This document shows, piece after piece, positions 1 to 9,129 of a DNA stretch of 64,000 nucleotides (its first letter is position 1; each line of letters starts with the position of its first letter). The translations under genes were made by a program, and so were the position numbers. The notes beneath the pieces were generated by a model. That model was not told the DNA's origin and ran no database searches. It was given only the letters and a program-made list of their open reading frames with translations. The DNA lies in contig JAFSJE010000089.1 in the NCBI GenBank assembly GCA_017439425.1, positions 25,917 to 89,916 of the forward strand, read 5' to 3'. Source of the DNA: Oscillospiraceae bacterium. Its GTDB lineage: Bacteria; Bacillota; Clostridia; Oscillospirales; Oscillospiraceae.

Positions 1-187
1 GCCCTGCCGCCGCCTCGATGCAGTAATCGAGGTAGTATTCATTCTGCAGAACTCCGAGTACGATATTCGTCGCAAGCGCTAAATCCTTTTCAGAGGTGTC
101 GGCGCCGGAGACTACCATCTCCGGCCTTGCGCCGCGCCTGCGATAGGCTAAAAGCGCCTCGAGCGCCGCCTCTCTAGCGTTCAGCAT
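1..187 (-). CDS. rsmB: 16S rRNA (cytosine-5) methyltransferase RsmB, N-terminal part (cut by window edge)
   Basis: Only the first 62 codons are inside the window. The ATG at 187 opens a frame beginning MLNAREAALEALLAY, followed by a stretch containing DLALATNIVLGVLQN. This matches the NusB-like RNA-binding domain at the start of RsmB/Sun proteins, which methylate C967 of 16S rRNA with S-adenosylmethionine. The catalytic domain would lie beyond position 1. The start overlaps the end of fmt by 7 bases, and def-fmt-rsmB is a common order, which supports the call. The assignment rests on this short domain and the neighbourhood only. Confidence 0.8.
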   Translation of the reverse strand, partial: MLNAREAALEALLAYRRRGARPEMVVSGADTSEKDLALATNIVLGVLQNEYYLDYCIEAAAG

Positions 188-1086
188 AGCGGGTGACCCC
201 TGAAATAATCGGCGGCTCTCATTCGCTTGCCGCCAGGCGCCTGAATCTCTGTGAAAAGCACCGTTCCTTCGCCCGCGGGCATCAGGAGTCCCTTCTTAGT
301 AACAGTCGGCTTCTTTGCGCTCTCAGCCGAAACCTCAGCGCAGTAAGCCTTTATTCTCTGCCCGTTCAGCTCAAACTCCGCAACCGGCCACGGGTTAAGC
401 CCCAGCACCTTTGAAACGATGCTCTGAGCCGGGTCGGAGAAATCTATCTTCGCCTGCTCCTTCGTAAGCGGAGGAGCAAAGGTCGCCTTTTTATGATCCT
501 GCGGCACTCTCGTCGCCGTTCCGGCTGCAAGAGCGTGGACTGTCTCGGTAAGAAGCTCAGCTCCGATGGGCGCAAGACGCTCGAACAGCTCTCCCGCGGT
601 CTCGCCCGGAAGTATCTCAGTTCTCTTCTCGGCGATCATATCTCCGGCGTCGAGCTCGGACGCCATGAACATCGCCGTAACGCCGGTTTCGCGTTCGCCG
701 TTTATGACCGCCCACTGGATGGGAGCGGCGCCGCGGTACTTCGGAAGCAGCGAGCCGTGGATATTGATCGAGCCGAGGCGCGGGTAAGCGAGAATATCGT
801 CCGGCAGTATGCGCCCGTAGGCGACGACTGCAATAAGATCCGGCGCGCACTCCTTTATAATATCGAGCGCGGTGCCGTCGCGCAGCTTTTTCGGCTGCCA
901 TACGGGTATATTATGCTCAAGGCAGAGCTTTTTTACCGGCGGCGCCTCGAGAATTTGCTTTCTTCCGACGGGCTTATCCGGCTGCGTGAACGCGCCGACG
1001 ACCTCGATTCCACTATCCTCTATAAGCGCCTTAAGGGATGCCGCCGCAAAGTCCGGCGTACCCATGAAAAATACCTTAGTCTTCAT
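181..1086 (-). CDS. fmt: Methionyl-tRNA formyltransferase
   Basis: This 301-residue protein transfers a formyl group from 10-formyl-tetrahydrofolate to initiator Met-tRNA in the cytoplasm. It opens MKTKVFFMGTPDFAAASL and carries the hallmark stretch GSLLPKYRGAAPIQWAVINGE with the family's catalytic region, plus a C-terminal domain typical of Fmt. I place the start at 1086. The frame stays open upstream to 1341, but that part runs antisense-like through def and has no family similarity. The start overlaps the end of def by 11 bases, so translation is probably coupled. Def later removes the formyl group that Fmt adds. Confidence 0.95.
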   Translation of the reverse strand: MKTKVFFMGTPDFAAASLKALIEDSGIEVVGAFTQPDKPVGRKQILEAPPVKKLCLEHNIPVWQPKKLRDGTALDIIKECAPDLIAVVAYGRILPDDILAYPRLGSINIHGSLLPKYRGAAPIQWAVINGERETGVTAMFMASELDAGDMIAEKRTEILPGETAGELFERLAPIGAELLTETVHALAAGTATRVPQDHKKATFAPPLTKEQAKIDFSDPAQSIVSKVLGLNPWPVAEFELNGQRIKAYCAEVSAESAKKPTVTKKGLLMPAGEGTVLFTEIQAPGGKRMRAADYFRGHPLC

Positions 1087-1591
1087 CTTTTCTTCCGTAA
1101 TATTCTTCAAGCTCCTCATCGGAGAGTATCTTCTCGCTTCTCTCGGTGAAGAGATGACCGTCGAGGTGATCGATCTCGTGGCAGAAGCAGCGGGCGGTGA
1201 GTCCCGTACCCTCAGCTTCAAACCAGTTGCCGAAGCGATCCTGTGCCCTGACCTTGACGTGATTCGGGCGCTCCACAAGTCCGTACACGCCGGGTACGGA
1301 GAGGCAGCCCTCCGGTCCCCTCTGCTCGCCGTCAGATTCAATGATTTCGGGGTTTATGAGCTCGATTATCTGCTCCTCCGGCTCTTTGTCCTCAAGTGAA
1401 GTGTCCATGACTATAACAGCTCGGCGAAGAACACCGACCTGCGGTGCGGCGAGACCGACTCCGTCAGCCTCAAGAAGCGTCTCGCGCATATCGTCCAGCA
1501 GAATATGGAGCCTGTCGTTGAAATCTGTCACCGGGCGGCTCTTTTTAAGAAGGAGAGCGTCGCCCTCCTCGCGGATCTTGCGAATTGCCAT
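1076..1591 (-). CDS. def: Peptide deformylase
   Basis: This 171-residue metalloenzyme removes the N-formyl group from nascent proteins. All three family motifs are present: GVGLAAPQVG near residue 44, EGCLSVPG near 94 (metal-binding Cys) and CHEIDHLDG near 136 (HExxH with two metal-binding His and the catalytic Glu). The length is normal for the family. The C-terminal tail is acidic and charged. It sits between priA (10 bases upstream) and fmt (overlapping by 11 bases) in the long minus-strand operon. Confidence 0.96.
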   Translation of the reverse strand: MAIRKIREEGDALLLKKSRPVTDFNDRLHILLDDMRETLLEADGVGLAAPQVGVLRRAVIVMDTSLEDKEPEEQIIELINPEIIESDGEQRGPEGCLSVPGVYGLVERPNHVKVRAQDRFGNWFEAEGTGLTARCFCHEIDHLDGHLFTERSEKILSDEELEEYYGRKDED

Positions 1592-1601
1592 ATCTTACTC
1601 C

Positions 1602-3845
1602 TTATTGCATCGGGTCCGAATCCGCAAACGCGGTCAGACCCCTGTATTTTTTATCCAGAGAAAACTCCCGCAGAACATGTCCGACCGCGTCGCGGGTCTT
1701 TCTGTTGTTCTCACCCGCAACCAGAAGTCGGTAGCGGTAGCGGTTATTTACCTTTACTATCCCCGCAGGGCTCGGGCCGAGAATATCGTAGCCCTCACCG
1801 AGGTAGTGGCGCAGAGATTCGAGAATATTGAGAATGCCCGAGAGCACCTCGTTCTCCTTTATTCCCGAGACCGTAACGCTTATAAGCTCCCTTATGGGCG
1901 GCGAAAGCGCGAGCCTTCTGAGCTCTATCTCTCGCTCGTAAAAGCCGATATAATCCTGCTTTGCGGCAAGAGTTATTGTCTCATTTTCAGGCGTGAAAGT
2001 CTGAATCACGGCCCTTCCGACCTTTCTTCCCCTGCCGGAGCGGCCGACGACCTGCGTCATAAGTGAAAACGCCCTCTCCCGCGCGCGGTAGTCCGGCGCG
2101 TATAGGCTCTGATCGGCGCTCAGCACGCCGACGAGCGTGACGTTTTCAAAGTCAAGTCCCTTCGTGACCATCTGCGTGCCGATCAGAAACGGCACTCTGT
2201 CGCGGCGGAACTCCTCAAGTATCCTTTCGTGACTGCCGGCGCGCATTACGCTATCGGCGTCCATACGGAGGATCTTCGCCTCGGGGAAAACTCCGAGAAG
2301 CTCCTCCTCCGCCCTCTGCGTTCCGGCGCCGACGAATTTCAGCATACCGCCGCACTCGGGGCAGACATTTGTAAATGGCTCAGTATGTCCGCAGTAGTGG
2401 CACATGAGCCGCTTTTCAACGCTGTGGTACGTCATAGTGACCGAACAGTTCGGGCACCCGAAGCTGTAGCCGCACTCGCCGCAGATAACTGCGCCTGACG
2501 CGCCGCGGCGGTTTATGAACAGAATAGTCTGCTCGCCGCACGCGAGATTTTTCTCCATCTCCTCGCGGAGAACTCTGCTGAATATTCCGCCGTTGCCGGC
2601 TCTCAGCTCAGCGCGCATATTCGCGATGAGCACTCTCGGCATCGGCTGCTCGTTATAGCGGTTTTTCAGCTCAAAAAGCGAATATTTTCCGCACTTTGCC
2701 GCGTACATACTCTCGACTGCCGGCGTAGCCGAGCCGAGAAGCAGCAGCGCGCCGTTCCTGACGCAGCGGTATTTTGCCACGTCGCGCGCGGAATAGCGCG
2801 GGTTCTGCTCGGATTTATAGGTGTGCTCCTGCTCCTCATCGATAACGATGAGTCCGATGTTATCCACCGGTGAGAGCACCGCAGTTCGCGTTCCGATGAC
2901 TACGTCGACGTCGCCGGAGCGTATACGCTTCCACTCGTCGTAGCGCTCGCCCATTGAGAGCGAGGAGTGCAGAACGGCGACTCTTTCGCCGAAATGCGAG
3001 GAAAAAATCGCCACAAACTGCGGCGTCAGCGCGATTTCCGGCACAAGGACTATCGCCCGCCTGCCCTTTGAAATCGCGTCCTTAACCAAGTTTATGTAAA
3101 CCGACGTTTTCCCTGAGCCGGTAACTCCGTAGAGAAGAGCGGCCTCTGGCTTTCCTGTACCGATGAGCTTTGAAAGAGAGTCGAAGACCTCTTTTTGCTC
3201 AGGATTCAGAACTATCGGCTCTGCGTCAGCTTCGCACTTCTCAATCGGTCTGCGGAATACCTCACGGTATTCGATGTCGACAAGCCCAGCTTTATGTAAA
3301 CTGTTTACCGACTGTGCTCCGGCTCCGGTGTATGCCAGCACCTCCGGCACGGGAGCCTCTCCGATAAGCGCAAGCAGGCTCAGTATCTCCGCCTGCTGCG
3401 AGGCGCGCGAGCGCCTTTTCTGCTCGGCAAGACCTCTCGCGTCCTCGGCGTCGATTGCAAGAGCGACGTACTTAACGGTCTTGTCGCGCACTCCGCGCTT
3501 GCCGTCCTTTAGCCACATTCCGGTCGGGAGCATCGCCCGCGCCGCCTCGTAGAGCGTGCAGAAAAACCTGTCGCGCATAAAAAGTGCAAGCTGCAGCTGC
3601 TCCTGCGAAAGCACCGGCTCCGGGTCGAGCTGCGCTTCTATCGCTTTCAGCTCCGCTTCCGGCTCCTCTGTGCCGACTGAGAGTACTACTCCCTCCGAGC
3701 GCTTGTTTCCCCTGCCGAACGGCACGAGTACTCTTACTCCCGGTGAGACTGTCTCAATCAGCTCCTCCGGCACGATATAGCTGTACGGCCGGTCGATCGT
3801 ATAGATCGCCGCGCTGACGGCGACGCGCGCTACGGTGCGCTTCAT
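1602..3845 (-). CDS. priA: Primosomal protein N' (PriA replication-restart helicase)
   Basis: This 747-residue superfamily 2 helicase reloads the replisome at stalled forks. The N-terminal third is the DNA-binding part. The Walker A motif GVTGSGKTS lies at residues 240-248, followed by a motif II reading DEEQ rather than the usual DEEH. A zinc-binding insert has the pairs CGEC, CPNC, CHYC and CPEC. Motifs GTQMVTKGLDFENV and QVVGRSGRGRKVG follow. The start ATG shares one base with the stop of rpoZ. The Gln in motif II is the only departure I noticed from the textbook motif, and it may be normal in this lineage. Confidence 0.96.
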   Translation of the reverse strand: MKRTVARVAVSAAIYTIDRPYSYIVPEELIETVSPGVRVLVPFGRGNKRSEGVVLSVGTEEPEAELKAIEAQLDPEPVLSQEQLQLALFMRDRFFCTLYEAARAMLPTGMWLKDGKRGVRDKTVKYVALAIDAEDARGLAEQKRRSRASQQAEILSLLALIGEAPVPEVLAYTGAGAQSVNSLHKAGLVDIEYREVFRRPIEKCEADAEPIVLNPEQKEVFDSLSKLIGTGKPEAALLYGVTGSGKTSVYINLVKDAISKGRRAIVLVPEIALTPQFVAIFSSHFGERVAVLHSSLSMGERYDEWKRIRSGDVDVVIGTRTAVLSPVDNIGLIVIDEEQEHTYKSEQNPRYSARDVAKYRCVRNGALLLLGSATPAVESMYAAKCGKYSLFELKNRYNEQPMPRVLIANMRAELRAGNGGIFSRVLREEMEKNLACGEQTILFINRRGASGAVICGECGYSFGCPNCSVTMTYHSVEKRLMCHYCGHTEPFTNVCPECGGMLKFVGAGTQRAEEELLGVFPEAKILRMDADSVMRAGSHERILEEFRRDRVPFLIGTQMVTKGLDFENVTLVGVLSADQSLYAPDYRARERAFSLMTQVVGRSGRGRKVGRAVIQTFTPENETITLAAKQDYIGFYEREIELRRLALSPPIRELISVTVSGIKENEVLSGILNILESLRHYLGEGYDILGPSPAGIVKVNNRYRYRLLVAGENNRKTRDAVGHVLREFSLDKKYRGLTAFADSDPMQ

Positions 3846-4042
3846 TACTTATTAATGTGAGCCGTTACCTTTCCGGCGGCGATTTCGCGGCAAGCGAGAG
3901 TCACGGGCTTTTCGTCAAGGATGATGCCGTGATCCTCGGCGTCCTGAGCGATCTCACGGGCGCGCTTTGCGATTACGTTAACAAGAAGATAGCGGGAATC
4001 AACATACTTAAGAAGCTGGGGTACGGTAGGATAGAGTAACAT
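3845..4042 (-). CDS. rpoZ: RNA polymerase omega subunit
   Basis: This 65-residue protein contains the omega signature SRYLLVNVIAKRAREIAQDAE followed by KPVTLACREIAAGK. Omega helps assemble and stabilise the beta-prime subunit of RNA polymerase. The length is typical for Bacillota omega. It lies 5 bases downstream of gmk and its stop shares a base with the priA start. The order gmk-rpoZ-priA-def-fmt is widely conserved and supports the call. Confidence 0.9.
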   Translation of the reverse strand: MLLYPTVPQLLKYVDSRYLLVNVIAKRAREIAQDAEDHGIILDEKPVTLACREIAAGKVTAHINK

Positions 4043-4047
4043 ATCAT

Positions 4048-4614
4048 TTATTTCCTTTCGGTGATTATTTCCATAATTGACTGCAAAACCGCGGCGGCAC
4101 GCTCGACAGAGTCGTTAGTTACGACGTAGTCGTATTTATACGCGTCGTTTATCTCCTGCATGGCTCTCTCGAGGCGGCCGGCGATCTTCTCCTCGCTCTC
4201 GGTGCCTCTGCCGCGCAGGCGCTTTTCAAGCACCTCGAAGGAGGGCGGCTTTATAAAAATGCTGGTGGCGTCGGGCATCTTTGCCTTTACCTGCGCCGCG
4301 CCCTGAACCTCGATATCGAGAACCACATCATAGCCCTCGTTGAGCTTTTCCTCTATCGGCCCGCGCGGCGTGCCGTAGAAGTTGCCTACAAACTGCGCGT
4401 GCTCAAGAAGCTCGTCATGCTCGATCATGCTTAAAAATTTATCCTTCTCGACAAAGAAGTAGTCTACCCCGTTCTCCTCGCCGGCGCGCGGAGCGCGGGT
4501 CGTTGCGGAGACCGAGAACCACATCCTGCCGCGGTTTTTGATAACCTCGTGAAGAACGGTGGATTTGCCGCTTCCGGACGGGCCGGAGACGATAAAAATC
4601 TGTCCTCTCTTCAT
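4048..4614 (-). CDS. gmk: Guanylate kinase
   Basis: This 188-residue enzyme phosphorylates GMP to GDP with ATP. The P-loop [10 protein letters not shown] lies at residues 11-20. The GMP-binding region [22 protein letters not shown] follows, and [11 protein letters not shown] and the lid segment [17 protein letters not shown] are present. The start overlaps the end of remA by 4 bases (ATGA). The length and motif order match the family throughout. Confidence 0.97.
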   Translation of the reverse strand: MKRGQIFIVSGPSGSGKSTVLHEVIKNRGRMWFSVSATTRAPRAGEENGVDYFFVEKDKFLSMIEHDELLEHAQFVGNFYGTPRGPIEEKLNEGYDVVLDIEVQGAAQVKAKMPDATSIFIKPPSFEVLEKRLRGRGTESEEKIAGRLERAMQEINDAYKYDYVVTNDSVERAAAVLQSIMEIITERK

Positions 4615-4880
4615 TCCTCTTCTTCCTCCTCTGGTGCTTTTTCTGTCTTGCCCTCACAGCGGGCGGTAACTGTATCCGGCTGGAGAGCCGAAAGAATAAC
4701 GTGACCCGAGTCGGCAACTATTACCGAGCGCGTTTTGCGCCCGTATGTCGCGTCAACGAGGTCACCGCGTTCGCGGGAATCGGAGATAATGCGCTTTACG
4801 GGAGCGGAATCCGGACTGATGACGGCAATTATGCGCTCCCGCGCGACCATATTGCCAAATCCGATATTAATTAGCTTCAT
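4611..4880 (-). CDS. remA: RemA/DUF370 family regulatory protein
   Basis: This 89-residue protein matches the RemA (YlzA, DUF370) family: it opens [20 protein letters not shown] and has [37 protein letters not shown]. In Bacillus subtilis RemA is a DNA-binding activator of biofilm matrix and osmoprotectant genes. Here it sits between yicC and gmk with 4-base overlaps on both sides, which is the usual place for the family. The C-terminus ends in a run of six glutamates, an addition to the compact core. Its targets in this organism are unknown. Confidence 0.88.
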   Translation of the reverse strand: MKLINIGFGNMVARERIIAVISPDSAPVKRIISDSRERGDLVDATYGRKTRSVIVADSGHVILSALQPDTVTARCEGKTEKAPEEEEEE

Positions 4881-5755
4881 TCGATATTCTGGATCTGCTC
4901 GCGGATCTTCTCGATCTCGCTCTTGAGATCAACTACGATTCGCGCCATCTCAACGTCGTTGCCCTTGGAGCCGATGGTATTCGCCTCGCGGTTGAACTCC
5001 TGCACGAGAAAGTCGACCTTTCTGCCGATGGGCTCCGCCGCCTCCATGAAGCTTCTGAGCTGGCTTATGTGGCTTGTGAGCCTTACGGTCTCCTCGTCCA
5101 CCGCGGTCTTGTCGGCAAACAGCGCCGCCTCGGTAACTATTCTGCTCTCGTCGACCGTCGCGCCGTCCAGCACCTCTCGCATACGCTTGAGGAGCTTCTC
5201 ACGGTACTCAGCCACGGTTTTCGGGCTGCGCTCAACTGCGAGATTTTTGAGTCTCTCGACCTCGCTGAGATGATTCAGAACGTCCTCGCGCATCTTCGCG
5301 CCCTCGCGGATACGCATGGCGTCGAAGTCGGCTATCGCCTCGGCGAGAATCGCCGATATGTCGCGCCCGAGCTCGTCCATATCCGTCTCCGCCTTCTGAA
5401 CGCTGAGCACGTCCTGCATCTTCGCAAGAGAGAGTGCCGTTATATCGTTCGGGATTGAATATTTCTCGCTGAGCCGCTTAACGGCGTTAACGTAAGCATC
5501 CGCAACCGACTCGTTGACGACGATCTCGACATCATCCGCCTCGGAGAAGTCGATAGTCACAAACACATCGACCTTGCCGCGGGATATGCTCTTGCCTACC
5601 TGTGCCTTAATCATGTCCTCCAGCGCCGTGTAGACTCTGGGTATCCTTACCGAACAGTCGAGAAAGCGGTTATTTACGCTTCTGAGCTCGACTGTTATTT
5701 TCAGCTTTCCGCTGGTTCCCTTTGCCGAGCCGTAGCCCGTCATGGATTTTATCAT
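4877..5755 (-). CDS. yicC: YicC/YloC family endoribonuclease
   Basis: This 292-residue protein opens with the strongly conserved [11 protein letters not shown] motif and continues with [18 protein letters not shown]. It ends in the family's C-terminal region, including [16 protein letters not shown] and a final coiled segment. YicC-type proteins are reported endoribonucleases that act on small RNAs and mRNA. The substrate here is unknown. The gene overlaps remA and cdaR by 4 bases on each side, so it is embedded in the cdaA-to-rsmB operon. Confidence 0.9.
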   Translation of the reverse strand: MIKSMTGYGSAKGTSGKLKITVELRSVNNRFLDCSVRIPRVYTALEDMIKAQVGKSISRGKVDVFVTIDFSEADDVEIVVNESVADAYVNAVKRLSEKYSIPNDITALSLAKMQDVLSVQKAETDMDELGRDISAILAEAIADFDAMRIREGAKMREDVLNHLSEVERLKNLAVERSPKTVAEYREKLLKRMREVLDGATVDESRIVTEAALFADKTAVDEETVRLTSHISQLRSFMEAAEPIGRKVDFLVQEFNREANTIGSKGNDVEMARIVVDLKSEIEKIREQIQNIE

Positions 5756-7050
5756 TGGTCTGTCTCCTCACTTGCCGCCGTCGGGATATATACCTCAACG
5801 GTGACCTTGTATTCTCCGATGGCGTCGATATCTTCGCCGCCGTTTATGACTATGCGCGCATTTACGTATTTAACACCGGTGGTGTTGCCCTGATCGGCGA
5901 GGTCTGCGATTATCGTTATGTCGTTTTCGTCGATCCTGTTGAGGCTGAGCTCCTTGCCGCGGAGCAGAATATCGAGCGACTGTGTGATTATGTTCGCGCC
6001 GAAGCCGTCCGCGAGGTTAGTAGCCTCGATTTTCGCAGCGGAGAGACGCTTTGTAGAGAGCCCCGTGACCGACCACGTAACCGTGGCAGTCGTGGTCTCG
6101 GAGAGGTTGTTGCAGCCGTCCGGAATCACTATCGGGAAGGACTCGGTGTTGCCGCCGGAGAGCTTTGTGAGGTTTATCGTGCCGAGGTTTATGGAATTTA
6201 CGGTGCTGAGCGCCTCAGGATCGCCGGAGACCTTTATTGTCTGCGGATCGATCGTGATCGTCGTGTTCTCCTCGTTGGCGGAGTTTCCGTATACCGTTGT
6301 GACGGTGATGGGCAGCTCCTTCTCCATAAGCACCGGAAGCGTAACGACAACGCTCTCCTGGCTGAGGATGAAGCCGTCCTCGTCAAGAACTCTGCCGGAG
6401 TCATCCATGAGCTGGATGTCTACCTCCTCGGTGACCGTCTTGTTGAGGTTGTCGCGCTCAATGGAGACCCATGCGTAGCTTATCTTGCTGACATCCGCCT
6501 GAGTGCCGGATACCGTTATCGTATCAACGCTGAGCTCAAGAGGCTGGGCGGCGTAGCCGTCGGCTATCGTCGCGTTGTTCGTTGCCCTGACCGGCACCGC
6601 GCGCGTGACAAGCTGCTCGACCGTAACGGTCACGAAATCGTAGCTTTTCGACGAAGCGGTGATTCCCGCGCTCGAGATGCCATTGTAATTGAGGCGGTAG
6701 CTGAGCTGATACGTTCCGGGGCGCGACTCGTGAACTGTGGTGATAACGCTGAGATCGACCGAGGCGGTGATATCCGCGTCAGTGAGCCTTGTGAGGTTGT
6801 TCCAGCGGCCGGTGAAGGTGATATCGAGACTCTTTGTGTTGATATCAGTAATGGTAAGCTCGTTTTCAAGCAGCACATCCTCTCCCGTAAAGGAGATCGG
6901 GATATTCGTTACTCTCGTGGAGCTTTCAGGGTTTTCTACAAGCGTTATATACAGCCAGAGGGTGATTGCCGCGACGATTGCGAGCGCTACGTAGGCAACC
7001 GTCGACCAGCCGCTCCACGCTTCTTTTTTTTCATTTTTAGTCGGCTGCAT
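5752..7050 (-). CDS. cdaR: CdaR-like YbbR-domain membrane protein, regulator of CdaA
   Basis: This 432-residue protein has a short cytoplasmic head, one membrane segment at about residues 17-36 (STVAYVALAIVAAITLWLYI) and an extracellular region of repeated YbbR-type beta domains. Recurring phrases such as NIPISFTGEDV, PVRATNNATIADGY, PITVTTVYG and DILLRGKELSLN mark the repeats. In Bacillota, CdaR lies next to CdaA and modulates its diadenylate cyclase activity. Here its start shares one base with the stop of cdaA. The usual third gene, glmM, does not follow; yicC does. Confidence 0.88.
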   Translation of the reverse strand: MQPTKNEKKEAWSGWSTVAYVALAIVAAITLWLYITLVENPESSTRVTNIPISFTGEDVLLENELTITDINTKSLDITFTGRWNNLTRLTDADITASVDLSVITTVHESRPGTYQLSYRLNYNGISSAGITASSKSYDFVTVTVEQLVTRAVPVRATNNATIADGYAAQPLELSVDTITVSGTQADVSKISYAWVSIERDNLNKTVTEEVDIQLMDDSGRVLDEDGFILSQESVVVTLPVLMEKELPITVTTVYGNSANEENTTITIDPQTIKVSGDPEALSTVNSINLGTINLTKLSGGNTESFPIVIPDGCNNLSETTTATVTWSVTGLSTKRLSAAKIEATNLADGFGANIITQSLDILLRGKELSLNRIDENDITIIADLADQGNTTGVKYVNARIVINGGEDIDAIGEYKVTVEVYIPTAASEETDQ

Positions 7051-7925
7051 TACTTTTCACCTGCCTTCGGTGCAAAGAAATCAGAAATCTTCTGCCAAAC
7101 GGTCTTTTCCTCGTCCTCAGCGGGCATAAGCTCGTTTCTGAGAACCTTTTCAAGCGATTCAGGCGTAAGGCCGCGCTTAATTATGCCCTCGAGAGCGACG
7201 GAAATATCACCGGTCTCCTCGGAAACTATGACGACTACGGCGTCACTTCGCTCGCTCATTCCGATACCGGCTCTGTGGCGCATTCCGAGGGCGCGTGAAA
7301 TGTTATTGTTGCCGCTGAGCGGAAGCATGCAGGCCGCTCCGGCGATCCTTCCGTCGCGAATTATGACAGCGCCGTCGTGCAGGGGCGCCTTATTGAAGAA
7401 CATATTCTTTATAAGCTCTGCCGCGGGAGCGGCGTCGACTATCGTGCCGGTCTTTATGTAGTTATCGAGGTTTATTCCGCGCTCGAAAACTATGAGAGCG
7501 CCGGTGCGCGAGATGCTCATATCGGTGCAGGCGAGAACTGTCTGAGTGATGGCAGTCTCAATGTTCCTCTGTCCCACCTGCCTGCCGAAAAAGTCTGAAA
7601 GCTTTGAGTTGCCCACTTGCTCGAGCATTCTGCGGATCTCGGGCTGAAAGAGGATAACGAGGATAAAGAGGCCCATCTCAAACGCGCGGTTCAGGAGATA
7701 ATTCATTACGTTGAGCTGGAATATCCCCGAAAGGAAAAGGGCGACGACAAGGATAACTATGCCCTTCATTACAGCGGTTGCATTCGTCTTGCGGACAAAT
7801 TTGATGAGCTGATATATAAGGAACGCCAGAATGGCGATATCGATGATATCAGTTATCTTGATGAGCTGGGCAAACTGGCTGAAATAGTTTACCAGCACCT
7901 CCCAATAATGCTGAAAAGTCTCCAT
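7050..7925 (-). CDS. cdaA: Diadenylate cyclase CdaA (c-di-AMP synthase)
   Basis: This 291-residue membrane enzyme makes cyclic di-AMP from two ATP. Three hydrophobic segments fill about residues 20-95, followed by the DAC domain. Both catalytic motifs are intact: LHDGAVIIRDG (DGA, metal and ATP) and GMRHRAGIGMSE (RHR). It is the first gene of a long minus-strand operon. A GGAGG ribosome site sits about 7 bases before the ATG, and a strong promoter lies at 7978-8006. c-di-AMP controls osmolyte and potassium balance and cell-wall homeostasis in related bacteria. Confidence 0.96.
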   Translation of the reverse strand: METFQHYWEVLVNYFSQFAQLIKITDIIDIAILAFLIYQLIKFVRKTNATAVMKGIVILVVALFLSGIFQLNVMNYLLNRAFEMGLFILVILFQPEIRRMLEQVGNSKLSDFFGRQVGQRNIETAITQTVLACTDMSISRTGALIVFERGINLDNYIKTGTIVDAAPAAELIKNMFFNKAPLHDGAVIIRDGRIAGAACMLPLSGNNNISRALGMRHRAGIGMSERSDAVVVIVSEETGDISVALEGIIKRGLTPESLEKVLRNELMPAEDEEKTVWQKISDFFAPKAGEK

Positions 7926-7977
7926 AGTACCCTCCGTACTATTTTAGGGCATACTTATCCCTATTATTCAGAAAAGC

Positions 7978-8006
7978 ATTATAGCACAAAACTCCCGTTT
8001 ATGCAA
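7978..8006 (-). promoter_or_regulatory. Promoter of the cdaA operon
   Basis: Read on the minus strand, TTGCAT (8006-8001) and TATAAT (7983-7978) are separated by exactly 17 bases, with a TGC just before the -10 (extended -10). Transcription would start near 7971, about 45 bases before the cdaA ATG. The -35 and part of the spacer lie inside the hairpin at 7987-8017. Confidence 0.8.
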
Positions 8007-8017
8007 CGGGAGTTTTG
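7987..8017. terminator. Hairpin, probable terminator of the desulfurase gene
   Basis: An inverted repeat with 12-base arms around ACTCCCGT and ACGGGAGT and a very short loop, with T-runs on both flanks. It sits 15 bases after the cysteine desulfurase stop. The better T-run is on the plus side, so termination of the minus-strand gene may be partial. It overlaps the cdaA promoter. Confidence 0.55.
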
Positions 8018-8031
8018 TTTTTTGTAGACTT

Positions 8032-9129
8032 TTACACACTTAGAAACTCAGCAATTTCATCATTCGTTGTAAACGCCGATACGCTGAGGCGAACTGTACC
8101 GCTCGGAAAAGTACCGAGTGATTTATGCGCCAGCGGAGCGCAGTGCAGACCCGCTCTGAGGGCAAAGCCGCTGTTGTTATACCGCCCTGCAGTGGTCTCG
8201 GGATCATCGCCCTCAAAAACGAAGCTCAGCACGCCCGTCTGTCGCTCCGGCACCTCTGACAGCCAGACTTTTGCGCCCTTTCCGCGCAGCCCCTCGGCGG
8301 CGCGGCGAATAAGGCTCGACTCGTGTGCGTGGATATTCTCAGCTCCGCGCCTCAGAACGAAGTCCAGCCCCTCGGAAAGCCCCGCTATTCCCGGCATATT
8401 GTGTGTTCCCGCCTCCGCCAGGTCGGGAAGATAATCCGGCATTGAACTCCTTGCTGAGTCAGACCCGCTGCCGCCCTGAAGAAGCGGCTTCGGCATTACG
8501 CCGCAGAGGAGAAGTCCTGTACCCTGCGGGCCGTATAGCCCTTTGTGTCCCGGCATGGCGATGAACGCCGCGCCGAGCGCCGCCATATCTATCCTGACAC
8601 TTCCCGCCGACTGGCTTGCATCCAAGATAAGCGGCACGCCGTATTTTCGGCACAGCTCCGCGATTTCGTAAATCGGCAAAATTGAGCCCGTGACGTTGGA
8701 GGCGTGATTCAGAACGGCGCATTTCGGATGTGTTCTCAGCAGTCTTTCATATTCATTGAGGCAGTTTTCGCCCTCAAACGGCGCAGTTTCGGCAGTGAGT
8801 ATTTCTGCGCCCCTTCCGATTAGCGGGCGTAGGACGGCGTTATGCTCCCACGCGCTTATGAGCACTCTGTCTCCGCGCTCTACAAGGGAATTTATCGCGA
8901 TGTTCAGCGCATGTGTGGCGTTCATTGTGAACACCACGTTCTCGGGGTTTTCGACGTTAAACAGTCTTGCCGCCCGCTCGCGGCAGGTATAGGCGCACTC
9001 TGCGGCGCGCATCGCGTAATCGTGGCCGCCTCTTCCGGGCGAGCCAAGCGAGGATATTGCCTGCGCGGCGGCGTTTATTACCTCCGGCGGCTTCTTCAGT
9101 GTAGTTGCGGCAGAGTCGAGATAGATCAC
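8032..9129 (-). CDS. Cysteine desulfurase family protein (class V aminotransferase)
   Basis: This 365-residue PLP enzyme opens MIYLDSAATTLKKPPEV, typical of cysteine desulfurases/selenocysteine lyases. The PLP-binding lysine lies in MPGHKGLYGPQGTG, and the catalytic-loop cysteine in RAGLHCAPLAHK. The HASNVTGSI and DASQSAGS motifs are also present. Such enzymes take sulfur (or selenium) from cysteine (or selenocysteine). The form is the short variant often found in anaerobes without an adjoining isc or suf cluster. Its start overlaps a DUF3343 gene by 4 bases, and that partner may carry the released sulfur or selenium. The exact substrate is not determined by the sequence. Confidence 0.88.
   Translation of the reverse strand: MIYLDSAATTLKKPPEVINAAAQAISSLGSPGRGGHDYAMRAAECAYTCRERAARLFNVENPENVVFTMNATHALNIAINSLVERGDRVLISAWEHNAVLRPLIGRGAEILTAETAPFEGENCLNEYERLLRTHPKCAVLNHASNVTGSILPIYEIAELCRKYGVPLILDASQSAGSVRIDMAALGAAFIAMPGHKGLYGPQGTGLLLCGVMPKPLLQGGSGSDSARSSMPDYLPDLAEAGTHNMPGIAGLSEGLDFVLRRGAENIHAHESSLIRRAAEGLRGKGAKVWLSEVPERQTGVLSFVFEGDDPETTAGRYNNSGFALRAGLHCAPLAHKSLGTFPSGTVRLSVSAFTTNDEIAEFLSV

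Noticed and set aside
1087..1341. Upstream extension of the fmt frame
   Set aside because: It overlaps def in another frame and has no Fmt similarity. The true N-terminus MKTKVFFMGTPDF is clear.
5722..7461. Plus-strand open frame of 579 codons opposite cdaR/cdaA
   Set aside because: It is antisense to two well-recognised genes, has a skewed Arg/Val/Leu/Asp composition, and no ribosome site or family motif.
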